Assembly (NCBI GenBank): GCA_905235735.1
Contig: CAJOMU010000008.1
Location: 1-64,000 of the forward strand
Source: an uncultured Synergistales bacterium
GTDB taxonomy: Bacteria > Synergistota > Synergistia > Synergistales > Aminobacteriaceae
Direction: 5' to 3'
Length of the DNA stretch: 64,000 nucleotides
Made by a program: the position numbers and the translations under genes. Under the pieces are notes generated by a model. The model was not told the DNA's origin, did no database searches, and saw nothing but the letters and a program-made list of their open reading frames with translations. This document shows, piece by piece, positions 46,054 to 54,384 of the stretch. Every line of letters starts with the position of its first letter. Position 1 is the stretch's first letter.

Positions 46054-46962
46054 TTATCCATTGCGCCATGCACTGCCCATTTTATGAAGCGTTTTTCTTA
46101 TCACTCTGTTTAACCAGCTCTTCTTCTTTTGTCCTGGTACTTTCCCATCATCATAATAGTTCCTGATACCAAGTTCGTCCTCCTGAACAGCGAGACAATA
46201 ACGTGCAGGATGAGATAATGTGAACGTTAAATCGATTCGTAGGGGATTATAGAGATTCTCTGAGGTTGCTGGAGAAATAAACTTATCATCAGTTAAATCA
46301 CTCCTCACAAAGAATGCATTTACTCCTCTTAGATTAGTACCGACAAGCTGATACCCCAAATCATGCCCAAGAAGTTCAAATGCCTTCAGTGATGCACCAT
46401 GCCAGTCTGAACCTTCCCATATATGTTTTGAGTTATAAGCCATCTTCCAATTTAAATCAGGCGGAAACTTCCCGTTGTACTCAATCACAACTACACGAGG
46501 CTTCACAGCATTAATTGCCTGCCAAACGTAATAATCATTGCCGTCAATATCTATTGAGAGCAAATCAATCTCTCCTGTGAAATTTTCGCTTACGAATAAT
46601 TCGTTGATGTTATCGCGTGTGATGAATGCGTTTTTGACTTTTAGCTGACCGCTTTTGATTACTGGCCTGAACCTGCCATAAATTTCTTTCACGTATGCTC
46701 CTGAACCTTCAATCCATAAGCCTGACCAGCCCTTGAGAAGCAAATAATGCGAATTACTTTCGAGTCCGTTTTGAACTCCAAACTCTATGAAGCGTTTATC
46801 CGTTGTGCCTATGCGCCTGAATATTTCCTGAATGATTCCGTCTTCGTCATTCTGTGAGTACACCTTGAACCCGTAACGCTCAAGACATTTTTCATCATTG
46901 AAACGCTTTCTAGTCAGTTCCTCCCAGCATAATCCTCCGCAGATACTTCCCTGAAAGCGCAC
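46054..46962 (-). CDS. FkbM-like methyltransferase/glycan gene, start at a repeat tract (possibly phase-variable)
   Basis: 302 residues as drawn from GTG 46962. The protein carries a SAM-methyltransferase-like core (DKRFIEFGVQNGLESNSHYL, a motif I variant, and IDLLSIDIDGNDYYVW), with RVVVIEYNGKFPPDLNW after it. This type is found in glycan-modification loci. The GTG has no ribosome site. A better start, ATG 47033 or ATG 47064 with AAAGGGG between them, lies upstream of the TGTCG tract. With the present tract it is out of frame by two bases; one unit fewer or two more would join them. In the gene's own frame a TGA sits directly before the repeats. The gene is therefore probably OFF in this DNA. 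Confidence 0.75.
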   Translation of the reverse strand: MRFQGSICGGLCWEELTRKRFNDEKCLERYGFKVYSQNDEDGIIQEIFRRIGTTDKRFIEFGVQNGLESNSHYLLLKGWSGLWIEGSGAYVKEIYGRFRPVIKSGQLKVKNAFITRDNINELFVSENFTGEIDLLSIDIDGNDYYVWQAINAVKPRVVVIEYNGKFPPDLNWKMAYNSKHIWEGSDWHGASLKAFELLGHDLGYQLVGTNLRGVNAFFVRSDLTDDKFISPATSENLYNPLRIDLTFTLSHPARYCLAVQEDELGIRNYYDDGKVPGQKKKSWLNRVIRKTLHKMGSAWRNG

Positions 46963-46968
46963 AATAGG

Positions 46969-47012
46969 TGTCGTGTCGTGTCGTGTCGTGTCGTGTCGTG
47001 TCGTGTCGTGTC
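46969..47012. repeat. Pentanucleotide tandem repeat, 8.8 copies of TGTCG
   Basis: A perfect tract of the unit TGTCG (CGACA on the coding strand) lies at the 5' end of the FkbM-like gene. In the ON frame it would code for a repeating Asp-Thr-Thr-Arg-His. A unit of five changes the frame with each gain or loss. Confidence 0.97.
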
Positions 47013-47013
47013 A

Positions 47014-47042
47014 ATTGTGGAATCGAAATCCATTTTTGTCAA
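47014..47042 (-). promoter_or_regulatory. Promoter-like leader before the pentamer tract
   Basis: TTGACA (47037-47042), 17 bases, then CACAAT (47014-47019) on the minus strand, directly followed by TGA and the repeat. The same arrangement occurs at 56803-56831. Confidence 0.5.
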
Positions 47043-47084
47043 GACCCCTTTGATTGATTTCATGATAATATATTACTGATTTTT

Positions 47085-48023
47085 TCATTTTTTCGCAAGC
47101 ACATAGCAGAAAAATGGCCCTCCTGTTATTGCCGTAATCACTCCCGCAGGAAGTTCATTCATCATCTGTGCAGCACCATCAGCGAGACACATCAGAAATG
47201 CTCCCGTCATGAACGCATGAAGAATCAAACTCCTGTGAGATGCACCGACAAGCCCGCGTGATATATGCGGCACAACAAGACCAACGAATCCAATCACACC
47301 GAATGAACTCACACTCAATGCAACTCCCATCGATGTAACCGCAAGCATGAACCCTCGAATCACTTTCTCATTCACTCCGAGAACATTCGCGTAATCACTG
47401 CCCAATGACATAGCATCAAGTGCAGGTGCAAATGTATACGCCGTAAGAATGACAATCACAACTCCAATCCACACACATAATGCATCATTCATTCCTGATC
47501 CCGAAAAACTTCCCATAAGCCACATAACAATCGAACTCAACCTGTCTCCTGCAATCGACTTCATGAACGTAACACCGGCACTGAGAAATGCATTCGAGAT
47601 TACACCTGCAAGAATGATTTTGTCCTGGCCTCCGTGAAACGAAATTATGAATGTCAGAATCAATGCACAGATTGAACCAGCAAACGCACAGGGCATAATG
47701 AATAACCCTGATATGATTCCGATTGATGCTCCGAATGCTGCTCCAGATGCAATGCCTAACGTGTATGGTTCTGCTAATGGATTTGCGAGAAGTCCTTGCA
47801 ATATCACTCCTGACACGCTTAACAGTCCTCCAGTACCTAAAGACGCAAGCAGTCTCGGTAGTCTCACCGAACGAATCACAATTGCTTCTGCCTCATTGCC
47901 TCCGTGAATCAAAAAGCGAATCACCTCGCTAAACGGTATATCCCATTCACCCGAAGTGATCCGCCAGACTGATACTATTACTATGAGTATCAGCAGAATG
48001 TATCTGTCAGTCCATGAGCGCAT
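47085..48023 (-). CDS. FecCD/BtuC-type ABC transporter permease
   Basis: 312-residue membrane permease with about eight to nine helices and family motifs VRLPRLLASLGTGGLLSVSGVILQGLLANPLAEPY, MWLMGSFSG, GFVGLVVPHISRGLVG and DGAAQMMNELPAGVITAITGGPFFCYVL. It belongs to importers for iron siderophores, haem or cobalamin. It overlaps the periplasmic CbiK gene by 17 bases, pointing to a tetrapyrrole or cobalt/iron substrate. No ATPase or binding-protein gene follows; the repeat-switch gene comes next. Confidence 0.9.
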   Translation of the reverse strand: MRSWTDRYILLILIVIVSVWRITSGEWDIPFSEVIRFLIHGGNEAEAIVIRSVRLPRLLASLGTGGLLSVSGVILQGLLANPLAEPYTLGIASGAAFGASIGIISGLFIMPCAFAGSICALILTFIISFHGGQDKIILAGVISNAFLSAGVTFMKSIAGDRLSSIVMWLMGSFSGSGMNDALCVWIGVVIVILTAYTFAPALDAMSLGSDYANVLGVNEKVIRGFMLAVTSMGVALSVSSFGVIGFVGLVVPHISRGLVGASHRSLILHAFMTGAFLMCLADGAAQMMNELPAGVITAITGGPFFCYVLAKK

Positions 48024-48891
48024 GAATCTTCTTCACGAAATCTGATGCTATGTTCTCGTCCTCGCCTAATCCGACAAGATACGTTGAGATGTTCTCGTAA
48101 CCTTTAGACTTCAATATGTTCAGCCATGAATCAGAATCATCTTCTCCGGCCAAGTCGTTATTCGCATGATCTCCTGCAACTATCATCAAAGGTGATAACA
48201 CTAGCTTCTTTACTTCAGGATGTCTCTTGAGAGATTCAATTACATCATCAATCTCCGGGAATGCCTCGACAGTTCCGACAAAGAATCTTCCGTATGCTTT
48301 CTTGTCGAGTGCTAACTGTAACTGTGAGTATAATGCATTCGCGAAGTGTTTGGGTGTTCCATGTCCCATTAAGATTATGCCTGTGTCTTTGTCTTCAAGC
48401 TGTGATTTGAATCTCGCAATGAGAATATCTGCCATACGTGCACAGTCTTTACTGCCGTTCAGGAATGGTTCACCGATCTCTAAATCATCAAAGCCGTACT
48501 TCCCATCGAGTAAAGCGAATGCACCTGCGACATTCAGAAGTTCATCGTATTCTTCACCTGGTATGATGTGTGTGGGCACTACGTATACATTCTTGAAGCC
48601 TTCATCATTAAGTGCTGCGAGTGCCTGAACTGGATTTGGGATAATCTCTTTTGTCTCACGTGCAATTTTTCTTCGTATTATGTTCGATGTGAATGCTAAA
48701 CGTACTTCGCAGTCAGGGAAATTTTTCTTTGCTGAGTTCACAAGGTTATCGATAGCCTTTCTTGCTTCTGGCATTGATGTTCCGAATGACACAACGAGAA
48801 TTGCGGATTTATCATCTGCGAATGAGACCTGCGGAATAAAAGTGAGCATGACGAGAATCAAAATCATGAATGAGTTTGATAGTTTATGCAT
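48007..48891 (-). CDS. cbiK: Periplasmic sirohydrochlorin (cobalto)chelatase CbiK
   Basis: 294 residues. CbiK-type chelatase core with AILVVSFGTSMPEARKAI, VVPTHIIPGEEYDEL, GIILMGHGTPKHFANALY (active His) and MIVAGDHANNDLAGEDDDSW-like region (second His). A signal peptide precedes it (FMILILVMLTFIPQVSFA), so it is exported, as in CbiKp of Desulfovibrio. It would insert cobalt or iron into sirohydrochlorin, or bind haem, in the periplasm. The overlap with the FecCD permease suggests uptake of the product or of the metal complex. Confidence 0.9.
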   Translation of the reverse strand: MHKLSNSFMILILVMLTFIPQVSFADDKSAILVVSFGTSMPEARKAIDNLVNSAKKNFPDCEVRLAFTSNIIRRKIARETKEIIPNPVQALAALNDEGFKNVYVVPTHIIPGEEYDELLNVAGAFALLDGKYGFDDLEIGEPFLNGSKDCARMADILIARFKSQLEDKDTGIILMGHGTPKHFANALYSQLQLALDKKAYGRFFVGTVEAFPEIDDVIESLKRHPEVKKLVLSPLMIVAGDHANNDLAGEDDSDSWLNILKSKGYENISTYLVGLGEDENIASDFVKKIHALMD

Positions 48892-49060
48892 GAAGTTAAA
48901 ACCTCCTGAAAAAAATTTTTACGATTGAGATTATACACGAACAAGGGTTGCTGAATATTGCGAAAAAAATTCAGCCTTATCCAACAGGAAAATAAAAAAT
49001 CGGTGGTCTATAATGCAAAAAATTCATAATGAAATTTATGATGAAGGAGAGAACAACTCA

Positions 49061-50053
49061 TTGAAAAGTGTACTAGCGGCAATAACGACCTGTAAGCGTA
49101 AACCTGAGATGGTTGAACGTGCAATTAAGAGCGTAGTTGCGCAGACATATACGGACTGGGATCTTGTTGTGGTTGATGATAGTCCTTCGGATTATGAGTT
49201 CCGTGATGATGTTCGGAAGATGGTTGAAGGATGGAGTAAAAGAGATTCGAGGATTCGTTATGTTCCTCACGATAAAAATTATGGTGCAAGTCATGCGCGC
49301 AATACTGCTCTAAGAATCGCAAATTCTACTGTTGCGCTGGGGGGGTATGAATTTATTGCATACTTGGATGACGATGATGAATGGTTGCCGGAGAAGTTAG
49401 AGAAACAAATTGAAAGATTCAGTGAATGTGATGAAAATACAGCATTGGTAGTTGGTGGGCTAAAAATAGTTTATGATAATATTATGAAAATAATAGAACA
49501 TGTACCGTTAAGAAGATCAGAGATAAAATCTTTTTTTCAGCTTGCATATCAGTGCGGAACTACTACTGCTCCTTTGATACGTACGGAATGCATCAATGCG
49601 GTTGGAGGATTTGATGAGAATCTTCCAGCCCGTGAAGACTGGGAGATGTGGATGAGGATTGTGGATAAGTATAAAGTCGAATTTATTTATGAGCCTCTGT
49701 TTATTTATCACGATCATGATGGTATACATGTAAGCTCCAGCATTAGAAATCATATAAAAGCTCGCGAGATTATAAACTCAAAATACAGAGAATATCTCGA
49801 AGCAAATAAATCTGAATACTGGGCACAAATGATGGACATAATGATACTTTACTATTCAGCTGGTGAGTTCAAAAAAGCTTTCAGAGCATGGAGGAAAGCA
49901 ATATCTTTACAGCCAACCCGAATAGTAGCTAACATCACAAGACCAGTTATCCTGGTAGCAAAGTGCGAAATTAAAAATTTTCTCTTGAAGAATAGTCCTA
50001 CGTTGCTTTACTATCTCAAAGAAATAAAAAAATACATTAAGGAGAGAATATAA
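49061..50053 (+). CDS. Family 2 glycosyltransferase
   Basis: About 330 residues with the GT-A nucleotide-sugar fold: VLAAITTCKRKPEMVERAIKSVVAQ, WDLVVVDDSPSD, FIAYLDDDDEWLPEKLEKQI (DxD) and LPAREDWEMWMRIV (catalytic Asp). The C-terminus has a basic helical tail that may touch the membrane. Start is TTG 49061, ten bases after AAGGAGA. The ATG at 49013 lies inside a TATAAT (49009-49014) and would add unrelated residues. The sugar is unknown. It is convergent to nothing and is followed in two bases by the HD-domain gene. Confidence 0.88.
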   Translation: MKSVLAAITTCKRKPEMVERAIKSVVAQTYTDWDLVVVDDSPSDYEFRDDVRKMVEGWSKRDSRIRYVPHDKNYGASHARNTALRIANSTVALGGYEFIAYLDDDDEWLPEKLEKQIERFSECDENTALVVGGLKIVYDNIMKIIEHVPLRRSEIKSFFQLAYQCGTTTAPLIRTECINAVGGFDENLPAREDWEMWMRIVDKYKVEFIYEPLFIYHDHDGIHVSSSIRNHIKAREIINSKYREYLEANKSEYWAQMMDIMILYYSAGEFKKAFRAWRKAISLQPTRIVANITRPVILVAKCEIKNFLLKNSPTLLYYLKEIKKYIKERI

Positions 50054-50054
50054 A

Positions 50055-50621
50055 TTGATACCGACAAGAGAACAGGCACTTGAACTCTTAAAACAATACA
50101 ATCAGGAAGAATCTCACATACATCACGCACTCGCTGTCGAAGCTGCTATGAGACACTTCGCTGAACTCTATCATGAAGACCCTGACCTTTGGGGAATCGT
50201 CGGAATTCTTCATGACATCGACTGGGAGAAAACTACAAGCACACCTCAACAGCATTGTCATCTTGCACCCGAAATGTTAAAGAAGGCAGGCGTTGATGAT
50301 TCAATCATTCATGCAGTCCAATCACACGGATTCGGAATATGCACCGATGTTGAACCGTCAAATAATCTCGAACGCACACTCTTCACGATTGATGAGCTTA
50401 CTGGTCTAATCATTACTGCTGGACTAGTGAGACCTTCAAAATCACTCGCAGACCTCGAATTGAAATCCGTCAAAAAGAAATGGAAGGATAAAGCATTCGC
50501 ACGTGGAGTGAGCAGAGAAACCATAAAACAGGGTGCAGAAAGAATGAATATGCCGCTCGATGATGTGATTAATGAGACAATAATAGCATTAAGACCCGTT
50601 GAAAAATTAATCGGGATGTAA
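50055..50621 (+). CDS. HD-domain hydrolase
   Basis: 188 residues of the HDIG type: HHALAVEAAMRHFAELY, VGILHDIDWEK (HD pair), HLAPEML and AVQSHGF. Such proteins are metal-dependent phosphohydrolases of nucleotides. Start is TTG right after the glycosyltransferase stop, with AAGGAGAG upstream. The substrate cannot be read from the sequence. Confidence 0.85.
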   Translation: MIPTREQALELLKQYNQEESHIHHALAVEAAMRHFAELYHEDPDLWGIVGILHDIDWEKTTSTPQQHCHLAPEMLKKAGVDDSIIHAVQSHGFGICTDVEPSNNLERTLFTIDELTGLIITAGLVRPSKSLADLELKSVKKKWKDKAFARGVSRETIKQGAERMNMPLDDVINETIIALRPVEKLIGM

Positions 50622-50654
50622 CGCAATAATAATTCAGGAGATGATATTTCAATT

Positions 50655-51296
50655 ATGACTGTAAAAATTTTGCTGGCTGATGATCACCCTCTGACACGTT
50701 CAGGAATCGCTGAGTTCGTAAAGCGCGAAGAAACCTTCAAACTCGTAGCAGAAGCAGAAGACGGAGCAAAAGCATGGGAACTGATTCAGGAATTGAAACC
50801 CGATGTCGCACTCCTTGATATTCGTATGCCTGGCATTGATGGCGTAACTGTTGCTCAGAAAGTGAAGAATGAAGGACTGAATACAGCTATCGTCATGCTC
50901 ACTTCGTATGATGCACAGCAGTATGTGATAGCGTCATTAAGGGCAGGGGCAAGAGGATTCGTGTTAAAGACAGTAAGCCCGAAGGAACTCACAACTGCAA
51001 TCAACACCGTAGCAAAGGGAGGATTATATTTAGATCCCGAAGTAGCTTCCGTTATGGGTGAACAGGATTTCATTCCCGAACAGTTATCCGTTAGAGAACG
51101 TGAAGTCCTCTTACTCGCAGCAAAAGGACTGTCCAGCAAAGAAGTAGCAAGGAGATTATTCATCAGTGAACGGACTGTGCAGACACATTTAGCATCAATA
51201 TATGATAAGCTCGGTTCACGCAACAAGACAGAAGCGTTATTGCTCGCATTGAAATACGGAGTAGTAACGCTCGAAGAACTTCTTGAAGACGATTAA
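50655..51296 (+). CDS. NarL/FixJ-type response regulator
   Basis: 213 residues. The receiver has LADDHPLTRSG, VALLDIRMPGIDG (acceptor Asp) and VLKTVSPKEL. The LuxR-type HTH is LSVREREVLLLAAKGLSSKE, with RTVQTHLASIYDKLG after it. It is paired with the histidine kinase gene 13 bases downstream and precedes the TRAP genes, which it probably controls. Confidence 0.95.
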   Translation: MTVKILLADDHPLTRSGIAEFVKREETFKLVAEAEDGAKAWELIQELKPDVALLDIRMPGIDGVTVAQKVKNEGLNTAIVMLTSYDAQQYVIASLRAGARGFVLKTVSPKELTTAINTVAKGGLYLDPEVASVMGEQDFIPEQLSVREREVLLLAAKGLSSKEVARRLFISERTVQTHLASIYDKLGSRNKTEALLLALKYGVVTLEELLEDD

Positions 51297-51309
51297 GCGA
51301 ACATAATCA

Positions 51310-52704
51310 ATGTTTTCGAGAATCAAAAGATACTTCATGAGGCCAAGATCACATTTCCTGGCCTTTTTGTTATGCGCATTAATGCTTCCGTCAATCGCAG
51401 TAGTACTCGTTGCAGTTGTAGGCATGGCCAGTCAGGAGAGTGCAATGGAAGCAGCAGTGAGTTCATATGTGCAAGACTTGGCCGAGAGTATGAGCTATCA
51501 CCTCAGCTCTGATGCAGACATATGGACGTTTCAGATTCTAAGTGATTTCTCGCGATTCCCTTTCTTCTCATGGGGGCCTTCAATACCTGGATGGGTAGCG
51601 TTAATCTCTCAGGAAGGGAAAGTTATAGCATCATCACCAGGTGCAATGAATATCGCCACGATATGGAAACCTGATTTTGAAATAGGCAAGGCAGTTAAAG
51701 TTGAAGACAGGCAAGGTGCACAGTACACAATCGCAGTATACCCCGTGAAGCGGCCGAGCGGAGGATATGTTGTAACTGCTGTATCATGGCCTCAATTGCT
51801 CGGAGGTCTCGTAGGTGTTGTTCGTATATGGCCCGCATTAATCGTAATGATCGCATTATCGAGTTTCTTCGCGATTCGTCTTTTGTGGAGCAGGCTCGTT
51901 ATTCCGCTTCAGTCTCTTGTAGCTGAGATAGACAACATGACACTCGGAAAAGATGTTCCTGATATGATTGAAGAAGGAGCAGTGAAAGAGATTGAGAGTG
52001 TTCAGAGTGCATTATCACGATACGCACAGGCAGCAGTTGATCGAGATGATTTGCGCAACCGTTACGTGAGAGATGTAGTTCAGGCTCAGGAACGCGAACG
52101 TATGGACATGGCCAGAGAGATTCATGACGGCCCACTTCAGGACGTTACTGCATTGCTTCAGCAGATTCACATGACACTTGAAGATGATGATGTGAATGAC
52201 AACGCAAGAATCCGAAAGACCGAATCAATAGCTAAGAGTGTTGTGCGTGAACTCAGAGCTTTATGTGATGAACTCGCTCCACCATGGATGGATTTGGGCT
52301 TCTCTGAGGCATTAACGGAACTCACTGAAAGATTATCGCAGGCATATGATGTTCAGGTAAGCGCAGATTTTGATGATGAGATTCGGGAAGTTGATATTGA
52401 GAATGAAAAGATACTTTCACTTTTACGAATCATTCAGGAGGCAGTATCTAATGCTGTTCGTCATGGAGGAGCAGATGAGGTTCATATATCTGTGAGCAGA
52501 AATGATGATGACGTTCTCACGCTCGAAATTTCAGATAACGGTTCTGGATTCGATTCAGGTCATATCAATCACGAGACGCTGAGAGTTGAAGGTCATCGCG
52601 GACTTGCAAGCATGACTGAAAGAATGAGCTTAATGGGAGGAACACTCAGGATAGATTCAAAGATTGGAGAAGGAACAACAATAACTGCGTCGTTTAAGTT
52701 ATAG
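51310..52704 (+). CDS. Membrane histidine kinase (HisKA_3 / NarX-type)
   Basis: 464 residues. Two membrane helices (FLLCALMLPSIAVVLVAVVGM and WPALIVMIALSSFFAIRLLW) frame a periplasmic sensor domain of about 125 residues without a known name. A HAMP-like linker and the H-box MAREIHDGPLQDVTALLQQI follow, then an ATPase domain with EAVSNAVRHG (N box) and ISDNGSGFDSG. It is the partner of the preceding response regulator. The signal could be the substrate of the adjacent TRAP transporter. Confidence 0.93.
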   Translation: MFSRIKRYFMRPRSHFLAFLLCALMLPSIAVVLVAVVGMASQESAMEAAVSSYVQDLAESMSYHLSSDADIWTFQILSDFSRFPFFSWGPSIPGWVALISQEGKVIASSPGAMNIATIWKPDFEIGKAVKVEDRQGAQYTIAVYPVKRPSGGYVVTAVSWPQLLGGLVGVVRIWPALIVMIALSSFFAIRLLWSRLVIPLQSLVAEIDNMTLGKDVPDMIEEGAVKEIESVQSALSRYAQAAVDRDDLRNRYVRDVVQAQERERMDMAREIHDGPLQDVTALLQQIHMTLEDDDVNDNARIRKTESIAKSVVRELRALCDELAPPWMDLGFSEALTELTERLSQAYDVQVSADFDDEIREVDIENEKILSLLRIIQEAVSNAVRHGGADEVHISVSRNDDDVLTLEISDNGSGFDSGHINHETLRVEGHRGLASMTERMSLMGGTLRIDSKIGEGTTITASFKL

Positions 52705-52724
52705 CGCAAAGAAATTTAATCACG

Positions 52725-52730
52725 TATAAT
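52725..52730 (+). promoter_or_regulatory. Candidate -10 element of the TRAP operon
   Basis: TATAAT about 45 bases before the dctP ATG, followed by AGGAGG at 52759-52764. No strong -35 box, as expected if an activator such as the adjacent regulator is needed. Confidence 0.45.
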
Positions 52731-52773
52731 TCAGTTATCCAAATTTTTATCATATTCAGGAGGTTATGCTCTA

Positions 52774-53763
52774 ATGAAAAAATTTTCAGCACTCGCATTG
52801 GTTTTAGTGTTCATGTTTGTATCAATCGCAAACGCAGCTCCTTACACAATCACGGTAACGCATATCGTTGATGAAGAACATTCATGGCATAAGGCATGTG
52901 AATTCTTCAAAAGGGAAGTAGAGAAGCGTTCAGAGGGAAAAATTGAGGTAAAGATTTATCCCAACAGTCAGCTCGGAAATGAAATCGACACGATTCAGTC
53001 TGCACTCACAGGCGGAGGCGTTGATGTAGTCATTACCGGTGAATCAATGATGACATATGTACCTGAACTCGGCATACTCGGAGTTCCTTATCTCATGACC
53101 AGTGATGCACACGTTGAAGCAGTTGCAGGCGGCCCAGTCGGAAAAGAAATTGAGAAATTAATGCTCATGGACGGTGCAGGATTCAGATGCCTCGCTTACT
53201 TCGTCAGAGGCCCTCGCAATGTTACCGCCAATAAACCGATTCGTACTCCCGATGACATCAAAGGCTTAATCATTCGTACCCCTGCATCAACGATTACAGT
53301 CTCAACGTTTGAATCATTCGGAGCAAAGCCCACACCTATGGCATTCTCGGAAGTATTCACGAGCCTTCAGAGCGGAACGATTCAGGGACAGGAGAACCCT
53401 CTTGCGATGATTAAATCAGGGAACTTCTATGAGGTTCAGAAGTATCTCAATAAGACCGAACATTTACGCACATGGTTATACTTCGCATTGAGTGAACAAA
53501 CATTCCAGTCATTACCGGCAGACCTTCAGAAGATAGTTGAGGAAGTCGGAAAGGAAATGCAGGTTTACGAACACGAACAGTTCCTCAAAGATGAAGCCGA
53601 GCTTGAAGGATTCCTGACCTCAAAGGGAATGACATTCATCAATGATGTGGATCAGGCGGCATTCGCGAAACTCGCTGACGGAGCAATGAAAAAACTCATG
53701 GAAGGTGAGTACAAGTATCTGAAGCCGTTATACGATAAGATTAAAGCCGCAGAACCCAAATAG
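52774..53763 (+). CDS. dctP: TRAP transporter substrate-binding protein (DctP family)
   Basis: 329 residues with a signal peptide (LVLVFMFVSIANAA). DctP family features are HIVDEEHSWHKACEFFKREVE, IKVYPNSQLG-like region (KIYPNSQLGNEIDTIQSALT), IKGLIIRTPAST (the Arg that binds substrate carboxylates), FTSLQSGTIQGQENPLAMI and LSEQTF. It is the periplasmic binder for the DctQM permease. The conserved Arg implies a carboxylate such as a dicarboxylate or sugar acid. Confidence 0.95.
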   Translation: MKKFSALALVLVFMFVSIANAAPYTITVTHIVDEEHSWHKACEFFKREVEKRSEGKIEVKIYPNSQLGNEIDTIQSALTGGGVDVVITGESMMTYVPELGILGVPYLMTSDAHVEAVAGGPVGKEIEKLMLMDGAGFRCLAYFVRGPRNVTANKPIRTPDDIKGLIIRTPASTITVSTFESFGAKPTPMAFSEVFTSLQSGTIQGQENPLAMIKSGNFYEVQKYLNKTEHLRTWLYFALSEQTFQSLPADLQKIVEEVGKEMQVYEHEQFLKDEAELEGFLTSKGMTFINDVDQAAFAKLADGAMKKLMEGEYKYLKPLYDKIKAAEPK

Positions 53764-53841
53764 AAAACTGAAAATCTAATATGCCGGTGTGAAATGAAAA
53801 CGCATCGGCAATTTTTTTGCAGAAAAGGAGATTTATCCGTC

Positions 53842-54384
53842 ATGAAATTTCTGACAAAAATATATTACTGGCTCCTGTCATTGCTCGCAGTGATAGGTAT
53901 GATAGGTTATATCGCCGCTGTCGTGATTCAGGTCTTCAGCAGAACGTTTCTTCCCGTTGTGCCGTCATGGACAGAAGAAGCTGCACGTTACCTGTTCATA
54001 TATTCGGTTGCAGTAGGAGCAGGCGTTGTATCGATGAAGGACGAGTACGCAAGAGTTGATATTCTAACGTCAAAATTCCCTGAAGGATTCAAGAAGGTGT
54101 ACGAGATTCTTGTGTGTCTTATCCTGATTGCGTTTGATGTCTATCTTGCTGTGTATTCGATTCCTAAGTTCGTGTTTCTGCGTTTCAGAATGGTATCGAC
54201 AGCAATGCAGATTCCAATGCAGGCAATAAATTTCTCAATCTTACTGTTCGCGATATTGCAGGCCGTATCATATGCAGTGAAGATAATCCTGCTTTTATTC
54301 GGAACGGATACGAAAGATTTATTGAAGTCTCCAGAGGAAGAAACAATCGGGAATTATGATATTGAGGAGGTTGTTCAGTCATGA
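53842..54384 (+). CDS. dctQ: TRAP transporter small permease (DctQ)
   Basis: 180 residues, four membrane helices, with the DctQ motif SWTEEAARYLFIYSVAVGAGV. Start is ATG 53842, 11 bases after AAAGGAG; the earlier ATG at 53794 adds a polar, unrelated stretch. The end overlaps dctM by four bases. Confidence 0.92.
   Translation: MKFLTKIYYWLLSLLAVIGMIGYIAAVVIQVFSRTFLPVVPSWTEEAARYLFIYSVAVGAGVVSMKDEYARVDILTSKFPEGFKKVYEILVCLILIAFDVYLAVYSIPKFVFLRFRMVSTAMQIPMQAINFSILLFAILQAVSYAVKIILLLFGTDTKDLLKSPEEETIGNYDIEEVVQS

Noticed and set aside
46969-47012. Tandem repeat as part of a CRISPR array
   Set aside because: Units are directly joined with no spacers, and no cas gene is nearby.
48949-48975. GCTGAAT / ATTCAGC hairpin before the glycosyltransferase
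   Set aside because: Short stem without a T-run; it could be chance.
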